From an uncultured Bacteroidales bacterium (GTDB lineage Bacteria; Bacteroidota; Bacteroidia; Bacteroidales; P3): DNA of 49,187 nucleotides. Made by a program: the position numbers and the translations under genes. Within the stretch, counting starts at the first letter, position 1; every line of letters begins with the position of its first letter. Shown one piece after another: positions 1-11,321 of this stretch. The stretch covers positions 1-49,187 of the forward strand of contig CAMHDJ010000015.1 of NCBI GenBank assembly GCA_946183915.1, given 5' to 3'. The notes below the pieces were generated by a model. That model made no database searches and was not told where the DNA came from. It worked only from the letters and a program-made list of their open reading frames with translations.

Positions 1-49
1 TCAGGGAGTCATCAGGGAGTCATCACGGAGCCACCTAGGAACCATGGGC
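1..49 (+). repeat. Partial copy of composite repeat, 11-bp units plus tail
   Basis: The window opens inside a repeat: 11-bp units (AGTCATCAGGG and a variant with CACGG) followed by a tail CCACCTAGGAACCATGGG. The same units and tail occur at 34717-34769 and, inverted, at 49133-49187; the units alone occur at 18573-18605. This copy diverges from the others just after CCATGGGC. It lies about 55 bp upstream of the hppA promoter. That both window ends are inverted copies suggests that an assembly stopped here. Confidence 0.9.
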
Positions 50-103
50 TTTTCGACGCGGTGGAGAGCGGTCCGGATTTTTTTCCGCTGGTGGCAGATT
101 TTT

Positions 104-134
104 TTTGCTATTTTTTGAAAAATGTTTACATTTG
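104..134 (+). promoter_or_regulatory. Bacteroidetes-type promoter for hppA
   Basis: TTTG at 104-107 and TACATTTG at 127-134 are separated by 19 bp, which fits the Bacteroidetes primary-sigma consensus TTTG (-33) / TAnnTTTG (-7). Transcription would start near 140, giving a leader of about 37 nt before the ATG at 177. Confidence 0.75.
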
Positions 135-176
135 TACCCTGATTTTCGAGATGAATAATAATAAAATATTCACTAT

Positions 177-2582
<2,406 letters not shown>

Positions 2583-2607
2583 CATACCTACCTGATAGCC
2601 AACCAAC

Positions 2608-2641
2608 AAAAGGCACCGTCACCCCCGACGGTGCCTTTTTT
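2608..2641 (+). terminator. Rho-independent terminator after hppA
   Basis: A perfect 10-bp stem (AGGCACCGTC at 2611-2620, GACGGTGCCT at 2627-2636) with a 6-nt loop is followed by a run of T. The A-rich upstream flank would also let it work in reverse. It isolates hppA from the next transcription unit. Confidence 0.92.
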
Positions 2642-2652
2642 GGCAACTTTTA

Positions 2653-2684
2653 TTTGGCAGAACGGATTTTATTTCTTACCTTTG
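2653..2684 (+). promoter_or_regulatory. Promoter of the lipoprotein/DUF5723/der unit
   Basis: TTTG at 2653-2656 and TACCTTTG at 2677-2684 are separated by 20 bp, an exact match to the Bacteroidetes consensus. It lies just after the hppA terminator. The predicted leader to the ATG at 2782 is about 90 nt and AT-rich. Confidence 0.8.
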
Positions 2685-2781
2685 CAGTGTCAGACTATTG
2701 CCTTCCCCATAGACAATGGCCTGATTGTTAGCAGGTAATATTTTAAAAATGTATTCAAAATATATCTTAACAAATAAAACT

Positions 2782-4218
2782 ATGAAAAGGAAAATACTGT
2801 TGGCAAGCCTAATGGCTACGGTGCTCCTTGCGGCGTCATGCAGCAAGGACGACCTGGAACTGCTGAAGCACCCCTACCGCGTGCAGGGCACACTGGACCC
2901 CTCGTACGGTCTGCCCATCATCAGCAGCGATACCTTGAATTTGAACGACTTGCTGATGGCGTTCGATGGCACCTTCTCGGGTATCATCACGAACGACAAC
3001 ACCATCACGTTCCACTACGACACGTCGATCCGCGAGACCATCGAGATCGGTGGCATGATCGGCAAAACAGCGCCGCGTGTCGCCGGCAAGGCCAAGCGGG
3101 GCGTGAGCGCCAAGATGTCGAATCCTCCCTTCATCTCGCGCGACACCGTCATCGAATACTCGATCCCGATCGACCTCTTCGACAAGGCTGACTTGCAGTC
3201 GATCGTGGACGGCGACATCGCCATCAACGAGCTGATGCTCAACCTCGACGTCTTTGTCCAGGGCGGTTGCCCCGCCAATGTGGAGCAAGCCCTGCGCGAC
3301 TATGTGCAGGCCCGCATCGATCAGGTGACCATCCGCTACGTGGGCCACAACAATCAGGCGCACACCTTCACGGGATTTGCCGCCCAATCGTTGGTGATGG
3401 ACGACATCATCTACGGCGGAACGGTGGAGTTCGACAGTATCAACATGGCCGAGATCGTGAACAGCATGCCGCGCTACATCACCGCCGGCTTCCACATGCA
3501 CATCGAGGTGGACTCCGCCATCGTCTACGACAACTTGGGCGATGCCCTCAGCAATCCCGACGCTATCAATAGCTTCCAGACCCTGCTGGACAGCCTGAAG
3601 ATGACCTACCTCACCTTCGGTGCCGACCTGCGCGTCGACCTCCCCTTCGAGATCCATATCGGTCAGCTGCCCTACAGCTACACCCTCGACATCAAGGGCG
3701 ACAGCGAAGGCAACAATGCCTCGGTGATGGATGCGCTCGACTCGGTGCTCACCAGCATCCTGGGCGAGGGCGCCGTCAGCATCGACTCGTCGAAGGTGAC
3801 CGCCATCCTGGTGCTCAAGAACGGCATCCCGCTGGACCTGACCCTCGACGGTATCTTCCTGGACCAAAACGGTCTGCCCACAGGGGATCCTCTCTTCACG
3901 AACAAGAAGGTGGCCTCTGCCATCACGGCTCCGGTAGCGGGGCGCCCGGGGGTGTCTGAAGCCGTCGCCGACTCGACGACAAGGATCGAGATCCCGCTCA
4001 CCGTGGAGGGTCTTGAGAACATGCTGAACGCCTCGAAACTCAAACTCAACCTGAAGTTGGCCACCGCCGGATCGGACTACAAGGTGATCAAACGTACCGA
4101 CTACCTGAAGATCAAACTGCTCGTGAAGCTCGACCCCTCTATCAACATCGACATGGAGATATTCGATCCGACCACATTCCCGATCGTGGGTGACATCCTG
4201 AATAAGATTGGTAACTGA
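2782..4218 (+). CDS. Exported lipoprotein of unknown function
   Basis: A 478-residue protein with a lipoprotein signal peptide (MKRKILLASLMATVLLAASC, Cys at residue 20 followed by SKDD), so it is probably anchored in the outer membrane or periplasm. An upstream in-frame TTG at 2725 would add 19 residues; the ATG at 2782 was chosen because the signal peptide begins there. The body is rich in Asp, Ile and Thr, with alternating polar and hydrophobic stretches that suggest beta structure. I recognise no named domain. It is the first gene after a clear promoter and is 20 bp upstream of the DUF5723 gene, with similar base composition, so the two may act together at the envelope; this is inference. 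Confidence 0.85.
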   Translation: MKRKILLASLMATVLLAASCSKDDLELLKHPYRVQGTLDPSYGLPIISSDTLNLNDLLMAFDGTFSGIITNDNTITFHYDTSIRETIEIGGMIGKTAPRVAGKAKRGVSAKMSNPPFISRDTVIEYSIPIDLFDKADLQSIVDGDIAINELMLNLDVFVQGGCPANVEQALRDYVQARIDQVTIRYVGHNNQAHTFTGFAAQSLVMDDIIYGGTVEFDSINMAEIVNSMPRYITAGFHMHIEVDSAIVYDNLGDALSNPDAINSFQTLLDSLKMTYLTFGADLRVDLPFEIHIGQLPYSYTLDIKGDSEGNNASVMDALDSVLTSILGEGAVSIDSSKVTAILVLKNGIPLDLTLDGIFLDQNGLPTGDPLFTNKKVASAITAPVAGRPGVSEAVADSTTRIEIPLTVEGLENMLNASKLKLNLKLATAGSDYKVIKRTDYLKIKLLVKLDPSINIDMEIFDPTTFPIVGDILNKIGN

Positions 4219-4238
4219 TAAACATGGAGGACAAAACA

Positions 4239-5765
4239 ATGAAACACAAGATAACCATATTGGCAGCGTTCTTCATGCTTGCCGCCGGAAGCGTACACGC
4301 TCAGTACAGCGAGACCAACAACCTCTTCTACTTCACGCAGCGCACCCCCCAGAGCAACATGCTCAACCCAGCCTTCTTCCCGTCGGCCTTCTACCTGCAG
4401 CTGCCCGGCATCAACGGCGTTCAGTTGGGCCTGCCTCTTTCCATCGGCGACGTGGTGCACTACGACGCTGAACAACAGGCCAACATCATCGACCTCAACA
4501 ACGTTCTGAACACCCTCGGTGAGGACAACCACTTCCGCGTGGGAGCCGACGTCAACATCCTCGGCCTTGGCCTTCGCATCGGGAGCGTCTTTGTCGATGC
4601 CAACATGCAGTTGAAGACCAACTTCAACCTGGGTCTTCCAATGGATGCCATCAACTTTGTGCTGAACGGAAACGTACAGCCGGATGGTACGGCCTACCCC
4701 GAGATGCCCATTCTGGACGGGGACTTCTTCAACATGCAGATGTACCTCGAGACCAGCGTCGGTGCCGGTCTGCGCGTGCCGCTGACGAACCTGACGGTTG
4801 GCGCCCATGTGAAGCTGCTGTCGGGCCTGGTGAACCTGAATACCGACAACACCAAGGTCACCTTCGAGACCGACCCCGACTACGAGTCGGTGAGAGCCAA
4901 ACTCTACTACGAGATCATGGGGTCGTCGGTCATCCCGATCGATACCGCGAGTAACATGAAGATTCAAGACATGGTCAAGAATCTGGAGGTAAACGACATC
5001 CTTCAGAGTGTGCTTGACATCAACGGTGGCAACACCGGACTTGCCTTCGACATCGGAGCAAAGTACGACCTGGGGCCCTTCACCATCTCGGCCTCGCTGA
5101 ATGACATCTCGACCGGTATCCACTGGCAGAAGAACGTCATCAGCATGGTGCCAAAAGGCGGTCAGGCCACCATCAGCTTCAACGGTATGGAGATCACGAA
5201 CCTGCTTGACCGCGGCAGTGTCAACTTCGACACCCTGACGACCTACCTCAACGAGCAGTTGAACAACATGGCTCCCGAGATCAAGACAAACGGTGGCGAC
5301 TACTGGTACACCATCCCCACCAAACTCAACGTGGCGGCCACCGTCAACCTGGGCCTCCTGAAGGCCGGCATCCTGATGCACGGCCAGTGGGATCGCGGCC
5401 TGTTGGCCCGCAAGACCATCAACAGCGCCAGCGACCTGTCGCTCGATCTGGGCGAGGATGGCATCGAGGGTCTGAAGAACACCTTCCGGTTCAACACCAC
5501 CGTATCGGCCGGCGTCAACCTCTTCAACTGGGTGGAGCTGGTGGTCGGTTCCTCGATGATCTACGACGGTCACAGCAAGATCACCCTCGACAATTTCCTC
5601 AATCCCGGCGTGGGTCTCATCCTTACCCCCGCCACCCTCGTGCAGGCCTACGTCATGATGGACTATGCCAGCAGCATGTACTTCACCCAGATGAAGGCCT
5701 TTAACTTCAAGATGGGCTTCAACCTGCTCGTGGGCAGCAACCGGAGCAAGACCAGAATACTCTAA
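4239..5765 (+). CDS. DUF5723-type predicted outer-membrane protein
   Basis: A 508-residue exported protein with a cleavable signal peptide ([21 protein letters not shown], then QYSETNNLF). The mature N-terminus [15 protein letters not shown] is the hallmark I associate with the Bacteroidetes family DUF5723, thought to be a long outer-membrane beta-barrel. Amphipathic strands and repeated Gly/Asn turns continue to the C-terminus. An in-frame ATG at 4224 would add MEDKT; 4239 was preferred because the signal peptide starts there and GGAGGA lies about 8 nt upstream, unusual in this window. It follows the lipoprotein by 20 bp and precedes der by 8 bp, so co-transcription is likely. Its substrate or role is unknown. 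Confidence 0.82.
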   Translation: MKHKITILAAFFMLAAGSVHAQYSETNNLFYFTQRTPQSNMLNPAFFPSAFYLQLPGINGVQLGLPLSIGDVVHYDAEQQANIIDLNNVLNTLGEDNHFRVGADVNILGLGLRIGSVFVDANMQLKTNFNLGLPMDAINFVLNGNVQPDGTAYPEMPILDGDFFNMQMYLETSVGAGLRVPLTNLTVGAHVKLLSGLVNLNTDNTKVTFETDPDYESVRAKLYYEIMGSSVIPIDTASNMKIQDMVKNLEVNDILQSVLDINGGNTGLAFDIGAKYDLGPFTISASLNDISTGIHWQKNVISMVPKGGQATISFNGMEITNLLDRGSVNFDTLTTYLNEQLNNMAPEIKTNGGDYWYTIPTKLNVAATVNLGLLKAGILMHGQWDRGLLARKTINSASDLSLDLGEDGIEGLKNTFRFNTTVSAGVNLFNWVELVVGSSMIYDGHSKITLDNFLNPGVGLILTPATLVQAYVMMDYASSMYFTQMKAFNFKMGFNLLVGSNRSKTRIL

Positions 5766-5773
5766 TACTCAGA

Positions 5774-7078
5774 ATGAACATCATCGCCATTGTGGGGCGG
5801 CCCAATGTGGGCAAGTCCACTCTTTTCAACCGCTTGACGGAATCGCGTAACGCCATTGTCGACGAGACCAGCGGCGTTACGCGCGACCGCCAATACGGTC
5901 ATGCCGACTGGAACGGCAAACATTTCTCCGTCATCGACACCGGCGGCTACGTCATGGGTGGCGACGACGAGTTCGAACTCGAGATCCGCAAACAAGTTTC
6001 TTTGGCCATCGAGGAGGCCGACATCATCCTCTTTGTCGTCGACGCGCGCGAGGGCCTCACCCCGATGGACGAGGACGTGGCCGAGATGCTGCGCAAATGC
6101 CCCAAACCCGTGGTGCTGGCGGCCAACAAGGTCGACAACTCAGCACAGATGGAGGGGCTGGCCGAGTTCTATAGTCTGGGACTGGGCGAACCCTACCCTA
6201 TCGCCGGTATCACCGGCAGCGGCACGGGCGACCTGCTCGACGTGCTGGTGGCCGACTTCGACGAGGGCGAGGACGACCCCACCGACGGCCTGCCGCGCAT
6301 CGCCGTCGTCGGACGGCCCAACGTGGGCAAGAGCTCGTTCATCAACATGATCACCGGCCAGCAGCGCTCGGTGGTGACCCCCATCGCGGGCACCACGCGC
6401 GACTCCATCTACACGCGTTACAACCTTTTCGGCTTCGACTTCAACTTCGTCGACACCGCCGGTCTGCGCAAGAAGAGCAAAGTCAGCGAAGATCTGGAGT
6501 TCTACTCCGTCATGCGGTCGGTGCGTGCCATCGAGGCATCGGACGTCTGCATCCTGATGCTCGACGCCAGCCAGGGGCTGGAACAGCAGGATCTCAACAT
6601 CTTCTCGCTCATACAGCGCAACCACAAAGGCGTGGTGATCGTGGTGAACAAGTGGGACCTGGTGGAGAAAACGACCAATACGCACCGCGACTTCGAGCTG
6701 ATGATCCGCGAGCGCATTGCCCCCTTCGACGACGTGCCGATCGTCTTCACGTCGGTCATCAACAAGCAGCGCATCTTCAAGGTACTGGAGACCGCCCGCG
6801 CGGTGTACGAGGCACGCAGCCGCCGCATCGGTACCGCCGAGCTGAACGACACCCTGCTGCCCATCGTCAAGGAGCAGAACCCGCCACCCAGCGTCAAGGG
6901 CAAGTGGATCAAAATCAAATACATCACCCAGCTTCCGACCGCCTACCCGCAGTTTGTCTTCTTCTGCAACCTGCCGCAGTACATCCGCGACCCCTACCGT
7001 CGGTTTGTGGAGAACCGCATGCGCGAGCTGTGGGACTTCCACGGCGTGCCGATCAACATCTACTTCCGCGCCAAATAG
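5774..7078 (+). CDS. der: Ribosome-assembly GTPase Der (EngA)
   Basis: A 434-residue double-GTPase that acts in the cytoplasm on maturation of the large ribosomal subunit. Two G domains in tandem are visible: the first with [12 protein letters not shown] (residues 7-18), DTGGY and NKVD; the second with [12 protein letters not shown] (near residue 178), DTAGLRKKS and NKWDLV. A C-terminal KH-like domain follows and ends in [20 protein letters not shown], normal for the family. The length is usual. It starts 8 bp after the DUF5723 gene and is probably read from the promoter at 2653. Confidence 0.97.
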   Translation: MNIIAIVGRPNVGKSTLFNRLTESRNAIVDETSGVTRDRQYGHADWNGKHFSVIDTGGYVMGGDDEFELEIRKQVSLAIEEADIILFVVDAREGLTPMDEDVAEMLRKCPKPVVLAANKVDNSAQMEGLAEFYSLGLGEPYPIAGITGSGTGDLLDVLVADFDEGEDDPTDGLPRIAVVGRPNVGKSSFINMITGQQRSVVTPIAGTTRDSIYTRYNLFGFDFNFVDTAGLRKKSKVSEDLEFYSVMRSVRAIEASDVCILMLDASQGLEQQDLNIFSLIQRNHKGVVIVVNKWDLVEKTTNTHRDFELMIRERIAPFDDVPIVFTSVINKQRIFKVLETARAVYEARSRRIGTAELNDTLLPIVKEQNPPPSVKGKWIKIKYITQLPTAYPQFVFFCNLPQYIRDPYRRFVENRMRELWDFHGVPINIYFRAK

Positions 7079-7152
7079 CGACCCGATGGCACGCTTTTTG
7101 CAACAAGAACAGAACCAACAATAAAGTATAACACATAAACAAAAAGAGCAAC

Positions 7153-7461
7153 ATGAAAGTCACAGAACAGAACTTCGACGAACTGATGAACAGCGGCATG
7201 CCCGTGATGATCGACTTTGGCGCCACCTGGTGCGGCCCCTGCAAGGCACTGGCACCGCGCGTGGAAGAGATCGCCGCCGAGTATGAAGGCCGCGCCGTGG
7301 TGGGCACCGCCGACGTCGACGAGTGCAGCGACCTGGCAGCCCGTTTCCGCATCCGCAACGTCCCCACCGTCCTCTTCTTCAAGGGCGGCGAGATGAAGGA
7401 CAAGAGCGTGGGCCTGGTGGCCAAAGAGACGCTGGCCGAGAAGCTGAACGCCCTGCTCTGA
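7153..7461 (+). CDS. trxA: Thioredoxin
   Basis: A 102-residue cytoplasmic dithiol-disulfide oxidoreductase with a standard thioredoxin fold. The active site WCGPC is at residues 26-30, and the cis-Pro loop is visible as RNVPTVLFF. There is no signal peptide, so it should act inside the cell. It lies 74 bp after der; no consensus promoter is seen in that gap. The gap after it contains a period-8 palindrome ending in a T run that could serve as terminator. Confidence 0.96.
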   Translation: MKVTEQNFDELMNSGMPVMIDFGATWCGPCKALAPRVEEIAAEYEGRAVVGTADVDECSDLAARFRIRNVPTVLFFKGGEMKDKSVGLVAKETLAEKLNALL

Positions 7462-7512
7462 CAAGCAGTAGTCAAGCCATCAAGCAGTTGAGACATTGAC
7501 ATCGGAAAGCAG

Positions 7513-7588
7513 AGGAGTCAAGGCATCGAGAGGTTGAGACGACCGCACCCCGGGTGCAACCGTCTTGACTCCCCGACGTCTTGACTCC
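7513..7588. repeat. Period-8 arm-centre-inverted-arm palindrome
   Basis: The left arm (about 7513-7541) reads in 8-bp words such as GAGTCAAG and AGGTTGAG. The centre is itself a GCACCCCGGGTGC palindrome. The right arm (7561-7588) repeats CGTCTTGA CTCCCCGA CGTCTTGA CTCC. A degenerate extension of the left words reaches back to about 7470. A T run follows at 7590, so it may end trxA transcripts. Confidence 0.75.
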
Positions 7589-7629
7589 TTGTTTTTATCA
7601 CCCCACCCCCTAGTCTCCCCCGCCCAACG

Positions 7630-8556
7630 ATGGATCGATCACAGGTTTCGCGCTACACGACGCTCGACTTCTTCGCCCGCCAACTCGTTGAGGGCTTCCT
7701 CACCGGACGCCACCGCAGCCCGTTCCACGGCTTCTCGGTCGAGTTCAGCGACTACCGCCAGTACAACGCCGGCGAGAGCACGCGCTACATCGACTGGCAC
7801 CTCTACGGCCGCACGGATCGACTGTACGTCAAGCAGTTCGAGGAGGAGACCAACCTGCGCTGCCAGCTGGTTGTCGACCAGAGCGCCTCGATGCTCTTCC
7901 CGCTCGAGGGGCAGGGCCATCCGGAGCACCCGAACAAGCTCACCTTCGCCGTCTATGCCGCCGCCGTGCTCATCGAGCTCCTGCACCGCCAGCGCGACGC
8001 CTTCGGGCTCACGCTGCTCAGCGACGGCGTCGACCTGCACACGCCCTGCCGCAGCAGCACCGTCCATCAGCGCTACCTCCTCGGCCAGCTCGACGCCCTG
8101 CTGCAACCCGTCGACGGCGAGCACCATCCCCAGCGCCCGACGAGCCTGGCCGACGCGCTGCACCTGACGGCCGAACAGCTGCACCGCCGCTCGCTGGTGG
8201 TGCTCTTCACCGACGCCTTCGTGCGGCCCGACGAGCAGGAGCCGCTCTTCGACGCCCTGCGCCATCTGCGCCACTGCAAGCACGAGGTGATCCTTTTCCA
8301 CACCTTCGACCGCGCCCGCGAGCTGGACCTCGACTACGGGTCGCGCCCCTACCGCTTCGTCGACCTCGAGACGGGCCGCAGCCTCCGCCTGCGCCCCTCC
8401 GAAGTGGCCGAGGCCTACGGCCGCGAGATGAACCGCCTGCAGGCCGACCTGCAGCGGCGCTCGCTGCAGTACCACGTAGACTACGTGCCGGTCGACGTGG
8501 CGCAGGGCTTCCACCAGGTCATACTGCCCTTCCTGCTCAAACGTAGCAAAGCCTAG
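7630..8556 (+). CDS. DUF58 domain protein
   Basis: A 308-residue cytoplasmic protein of the DUF58 family. The family signature is clear: YRQYNAGESTRYIDWHLYGR (residues near 41-60), then LYVKQFEEETN, followed by a von Willebrand A-like domain with a MIDAS-type DQSASM motif. Family members usually sit in operons with a MoxR-type AAA ATPase and Bat/vWA proteins, and are thought to take part in assembly of envelope or metalloprotein complexes. Here no MoxR or Bat gene is adjacent: trxA is upstream and queA downstream, both across repeat-filled gaps, so the partners must be elsewhere. The start codon follows a C/T-rich leader without a Shine-Dalgarno sequence. Confidence 0.9.
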   Translation: MDRSQVSRYTTLDFFARQLVEGFLTGRHRSPFHGFSVEFSDYRQYNAGESTRYIDWHLYGRTDRLYVKQFEEETNLRCQLVVDQSASMLFPLEGQGHPEHPNKLTFAVYAAAVLIELLHRQRDAFGLTLLSDGVDLHTPCRSSTVHQRYLLGQLDALLQPVDGEHHPQRPTSLADALHLTAEQLHRRSLVVLFTDAFVRPDEQEPLFDALRHLRHCKHEVILFHTFDRARELDLDYGSRPYRFVDLETGRSLRLRPSEVAEAYGREMNRLQADLQRRSLQYHVDYVPVDVAQGFHQVILPFLLKRSKA

Positions 8557-8563
8557 CCATCCG

Positions 8564-8648
8564 CCAGGCATCATCCAGGCATCATCCAGGCATCATCCAG
8601 GCATCATCTAGGCATCATCCAGGCATCATCTAGGCATCATCTAGGCAT
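8564..8648. repeat. 11-bp tandem array, unit C(C/T)AGGCATCAT
   Basis: Seven and a half near-perfect 11-bp units begin 7 bp after the DUF58 stop codon; only the second base of the unit varies (C or T). The same unit forms a shorter array after uvrC (43423-43474). No gene can be read through it: the CTAG in several units gives stops. The remaining gap to queA (8716-8888) is T-rich, with no recognisable gene or exact promoter. Confidence 0.95.
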
Positions 8649-8665
8649 AAAACCGACTTTTTTCC

Positions 8666-8715
8666 CTGCATCATCTCTGCATCCCCTCTGCATCATCTCT
8701 GCATCATCTCTGCAT
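8666..8715. repeat. Second 11-bp tandem array, unit CTGCATCATCT
   Basis: Four and a half units of 11 bp lie 17 bp after the preceding array. The unit shares the core GCATCATC with it but differs at the ends, so the two arrays are related in word and identical in period. Confidence 0.93.
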
Positions 8716-8888
8716 TTTCCCCTTTCCGGAGGTGCCGTGGTGGCGGTATGCAGCCCGGAGGCTTCCGAGGGTACCTAATGCTGTCAAGATGTAGCACTTA
8801 GACGAAGTGGGTGATATTTTTTTTGTGTGTGATATACGATAGCGTTTTTTTTTGCGTTATGAATGACGAAAATGATTATCAGCAAGAT

Positions 8889-9944
8889 ATGAAACTGTCA
8901 CAATTCAGATTTAACCTACCCAAGGAACTTATAGCCGAGAAGCCCGTGCGCAACCGCGACGAGGCGCGAATGCTGGTGCTGCATCGCGACAGCGGCCAGG
9001 TGGAGCATCGGCTGTTCAAGGACTTCATCGAGTATGTGGACACGGACGACGTGGTGGTGGCCAACAACACGCGCGTGTTCCCGTCGCTGCTGGAGGGTGA
9101 GAAGGAGAAGACGGGTGCGCGGATCGAGGTGCTGCTGCTGCGCGAGCTGAACGAGGAGATGCGCCTGTGGGACGTGATTGTGGATCCGGCCCGCAAGATC
9201 CGTATCGGCAACAAGCTCTACTTCGGCACGAACGATGCGCTGGTGGCCGAGGTGGTGGACAACACGACGAGCCGCGGACGGACGATCCGCTTCCTCTTTG
9301 ACGGCAGCCACGAGGAGTTCATCAGCATCGTGCGGGGCATGGGTCGTACGCCGCTGCCCGACGAGTTGCGCCGCCTGCGCGACATCGAGAAGAGCGACGC
9401 CGAGAACTACCAGACCATCTATGCGAAGAAAGAGGGCAGCGTGGCGGCGCCGATCGCCGGGTTGCACTTCAGCCGCGAGCTGCTGAAACGGATGGAAATC
9501 AAGGATGTGAAGTGGGTTGAACTGACGCTGCACACGGGCATGGGTGAATTCAAGGCCATCGAGGTGGAAGACCTCTCGAAGCACCGCATGGACGCCGAGG
9601 AGATGCACATGGACCAGAACGTCTGCGACGCCATCATGAACGCCAAGCACACGGGCCACAAGGTGTGCTGCGTGGGCACGACGACGATGCGCGCCGTGGA
9701 GAGCGCCGTGACCATCCCAGGCAAGGTGTGCCCCTACGACGGGTGGACCAACAAGTTCATCTTCCCGCCCTACGACTTCACGATTGCCGACATGATGGTG
9801 ACCAATTTCCACCATCCGATGAGCAGTCAGTTCATCATGGTGAGCGCCTTCGCGGGTCCCGAACTGCTGATGGAGACCTACCAAACCGCCATCAAGGAGA
9901 AGTACCGTTTCTCGACCTACGGCGACGCGATGCTGATTGTATAA
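8889..9944 (+). CDS. queA: S-adenosylmethionine:tRNA ribosyltransferase-isomerase
   Basis: A 351-residue cytoplasmic enzyme that transfers the ribosyl moiety of SAM to 7-aminomethyl-deazaguanine at tRNA position 34, giving epoxyqueuosine. Typical segments include [19 protein letters not shown] at the start, [44 protein letters not shown] and [15 protein letters not shown]. The open frame extends upstream to 8811, but the family-typical N-terminus begins at 8889; MNDEN at 8859 is an alternative start. Length is normal. The upstream region is T-rich without an exact consensus promoter. Confidence 0.96.
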   Translation: MKLSQFRFNLPKELIAEKPVRNRDEARMLVLHRDSGQVEHRLFKDFIEYVDTDDVVVANNTRVFPSLLEGEKEKTGARIEVLLLRELNEEMRLWDVIVDPARKIRIGNKLYFGTNDALVAEVVDNTTSRGRTIRFLFDGSHEEFISIVRGMGRTPLPDELRRLRDIEKSDAENYQTIYAKKEGSVAAPIAGLHFSRELLKRMEIKDVKWVELTLHTGMGEFKAIEVEDLSKHRMDAEEMHMDQNVCDAIMNAKHTGHKVCCVGTTTMRAVESAVTIPGKVCPYDGWTNKFIFPPYDFTIADMMVTNFHHPMSSQFIMVSAFAGPELLMETYQTAIKEKYRFSTYGDAMLIV

Positions 9945-9948
9945 AAAT

Positions 9949-10042
9949 TAGTGTTCAGTGTTTAGTGTTCAGTGTTTAGTTGGCTGGCGCGGTCACAGAA
10001 CACTGCACACTAAACACTAAACACTGCACACTTCACACTGCA
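9949..10042. repeat. Period-7 arm-centre-inverted-arm palindrome
   Basis: The left arm repeats GTGTTCA GTGTTTA GTGTTCA GTGTTTA. The centre is a unique 17-nt GC-rich stretch (about 9981-9997). The right arm repeats AACACTG CACACTA AACACTA AACACTG and so on, the reverse complement of the left word. It fills almost all of the queA-rarA gap and ends at the rarA start codon, so a rarA transcript started upstream would carry a long hairpin in its leader. Confidence 0.93.
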
Positions 10043-10043
10043 C

Positions 10044-11321
10044 ATGACACCACTGGCGGAAACACTGAGGCCCAAGAGCCTCGACGAATACATTGGACAA
10101 CAGCACTTGGTCGGACCGGGTGCTGTTCTTCGCACGTTGATAGAGAGCGGACAGATTCCGAGCATGATCCTCTGGGGCCCGCCGGGCATCGGCAAGACCA
10201 CACTGGCCATGATCATCAGCCAGACACTCCACCGGCCGTTCCACACCCTGAGCGCCATCAGCAGCGGCGTGAAGGAGGTGCGCGACGTGATCAACAAGGC
10301 CCAGGAGGAAGAGGGCGCCATCCTCTTCATCGACGAGATCCACCGCTTCAACAAGTCGCAGCAGGACTCGCTGCTCGGCGCCGTGGAGCGAGGCACGATC
10401 ACACTGATCGGCGCCACCACCGAAAACCCCTCGTTCGAGGTCATCTCGGCCCTGCTGAGCCGCTGCCAGGTGTATGTGCTCAAGGAGTTCGACGAGAGCG
10501 ACATGCGGCAGCTGATCGGTAGCGCCGTGCGGCACTATGCCGGCCTGGGGGTCAGCGTCGAGGTGAAAGAGGACGAGGCCCTGATGCGCATCAGCGGGGG
10601 CGACGCCCGCAAACTGCTGAACGCCATGGAGCTGGTGGTGAACAAGAGCCTCCCGAAAGACGGTCACGGGGTGGTGCTGGACAATGCCACAGTGACCGCG
10701 GTCATCCAGCAGAACCTGGCCTTCTACGACAAAGGGGGCGAGATGCACTACGACATCATCTCGGCCTTCATCAAGAGCATGCGCGGCAGCGACCCCAATG
10801 GGGCGGTCTACTGGCTGGCCCGCATGATCGAAGGGGGCGAGGATCCGCTTTTCATCGCCCGTCGCATGCTGATCTTCGCCAGCGAGGACATCGGCAACGC
10901 CAACCCCAACGCGCTGCTGCTGGCCAACGCCACCTTCGACGCGGTGAGCAAGATCGGCTACCCCGAGTGCCGCATCAACCTGTCGCAGTGCGCCTGCTAC
11001 CTGGCTTGCTCGGCCAAGAGCAACGCCACCTATATGGCCCTGGCCAACGCGCAGGCGGCCGTCAAGCGCTGGGGCGACCTGCCGGTGCCGCTGCACATCA
11101 GGAATGCCCCCACCAAGTTGATGAAGAACCTAGGCTACGGCGACGGCTACAAGTACGCCCACGACTTCAACGACGGCGCGGCCCTGGGCGGCTTTGCCGA
11201 GCAGGAGTACCTGCCGCAGGGCTTGGAGGGTACGTGTTTCTACCAGCCCGGCACCACGCCGCGCGAGGAGGAGACGCGCCGCAGCCTGCGGGCTCGCTGG
11301 GGGACAAAGTACAATTACTAG
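10044..11321 (+). CDS. rarA: Replication-associated recombination protein A (MgsA/RarA AAA ATPase)
   Basis: A 425-residue AAA+ ATPase related to clamp loaders that acts at stalled replication forks. Walker A GPPGIGKTTLA, Walker B ILFIDEIHRFNKSQQD and sensor GATTENPSFEV are visible, followed by the family C-terminal tetramerisation region (RMLIFASEDIGNANP, and YKYAHDF near the end). The length is usual. Its stop codon shares the 4-bp palindrome CTAG at 11318-11321 with the stop of the gene on the opposite strand, so the two convergent genes overlap tail to tail with no terminator between them. Confidence 0.96.
   Translation: MTPLAETLRPKSLDEYIGQQHLVGPGAVLRTLIESGQIPSMILWGPPGIGKTTLAMIISQTLHRPFHTLSAISSGVKEVRDVINKAQEEEGAILFIDEIHRFNKSQQDSLLGAVERGTITLIGATTENPSFEVISALLSRCQVYVLKEFDESDMRQLIGSAVRHYAGLGVSVEVKEDEALMRISGGDARKLLNAMELVVNKSLPKDGHGVVLDNATVTAVIQQNLAFYDKGGEMHYDIISAFIKSMRGSDPNGAVYWLARMIEGGEDPLFIARRMLIFASEDIGNANPNALLLANATFDAVSKIGYPECRINLSQCACYLACSAKSNATYMALANAQAAVKRWGDLPVPLHIRNAPTKLMKNLGYGDGYKYAHDFNDGAALGGFAEQEYLPQGLEGTCFYQPGTTPREEETRRSLRARWGTKYNY

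Noticed and set aside
3930..3975. Possible inserted repeat peptide (AGRPGVSEAVADS) in the 2782-4218 lipoprotein
   Set aside because: The DNA is GC-rich, but no inverted arms or tandem words were found and there is no family alignment to show an insertion.
2836..5573. Long open frames antisense to the lipoprotein and DUF5723 genes
   Set aside because: Low-complexity composition and no signal or domain; the plus-strand genes have signal peptides, a promoter and operon spacing.
7630..8556. BatA/Bat-type aerotolerance operon
   Set aside because: Only a DUF58 gene is present; no MoxR ATPase or vWA membrane protein is adjacent.
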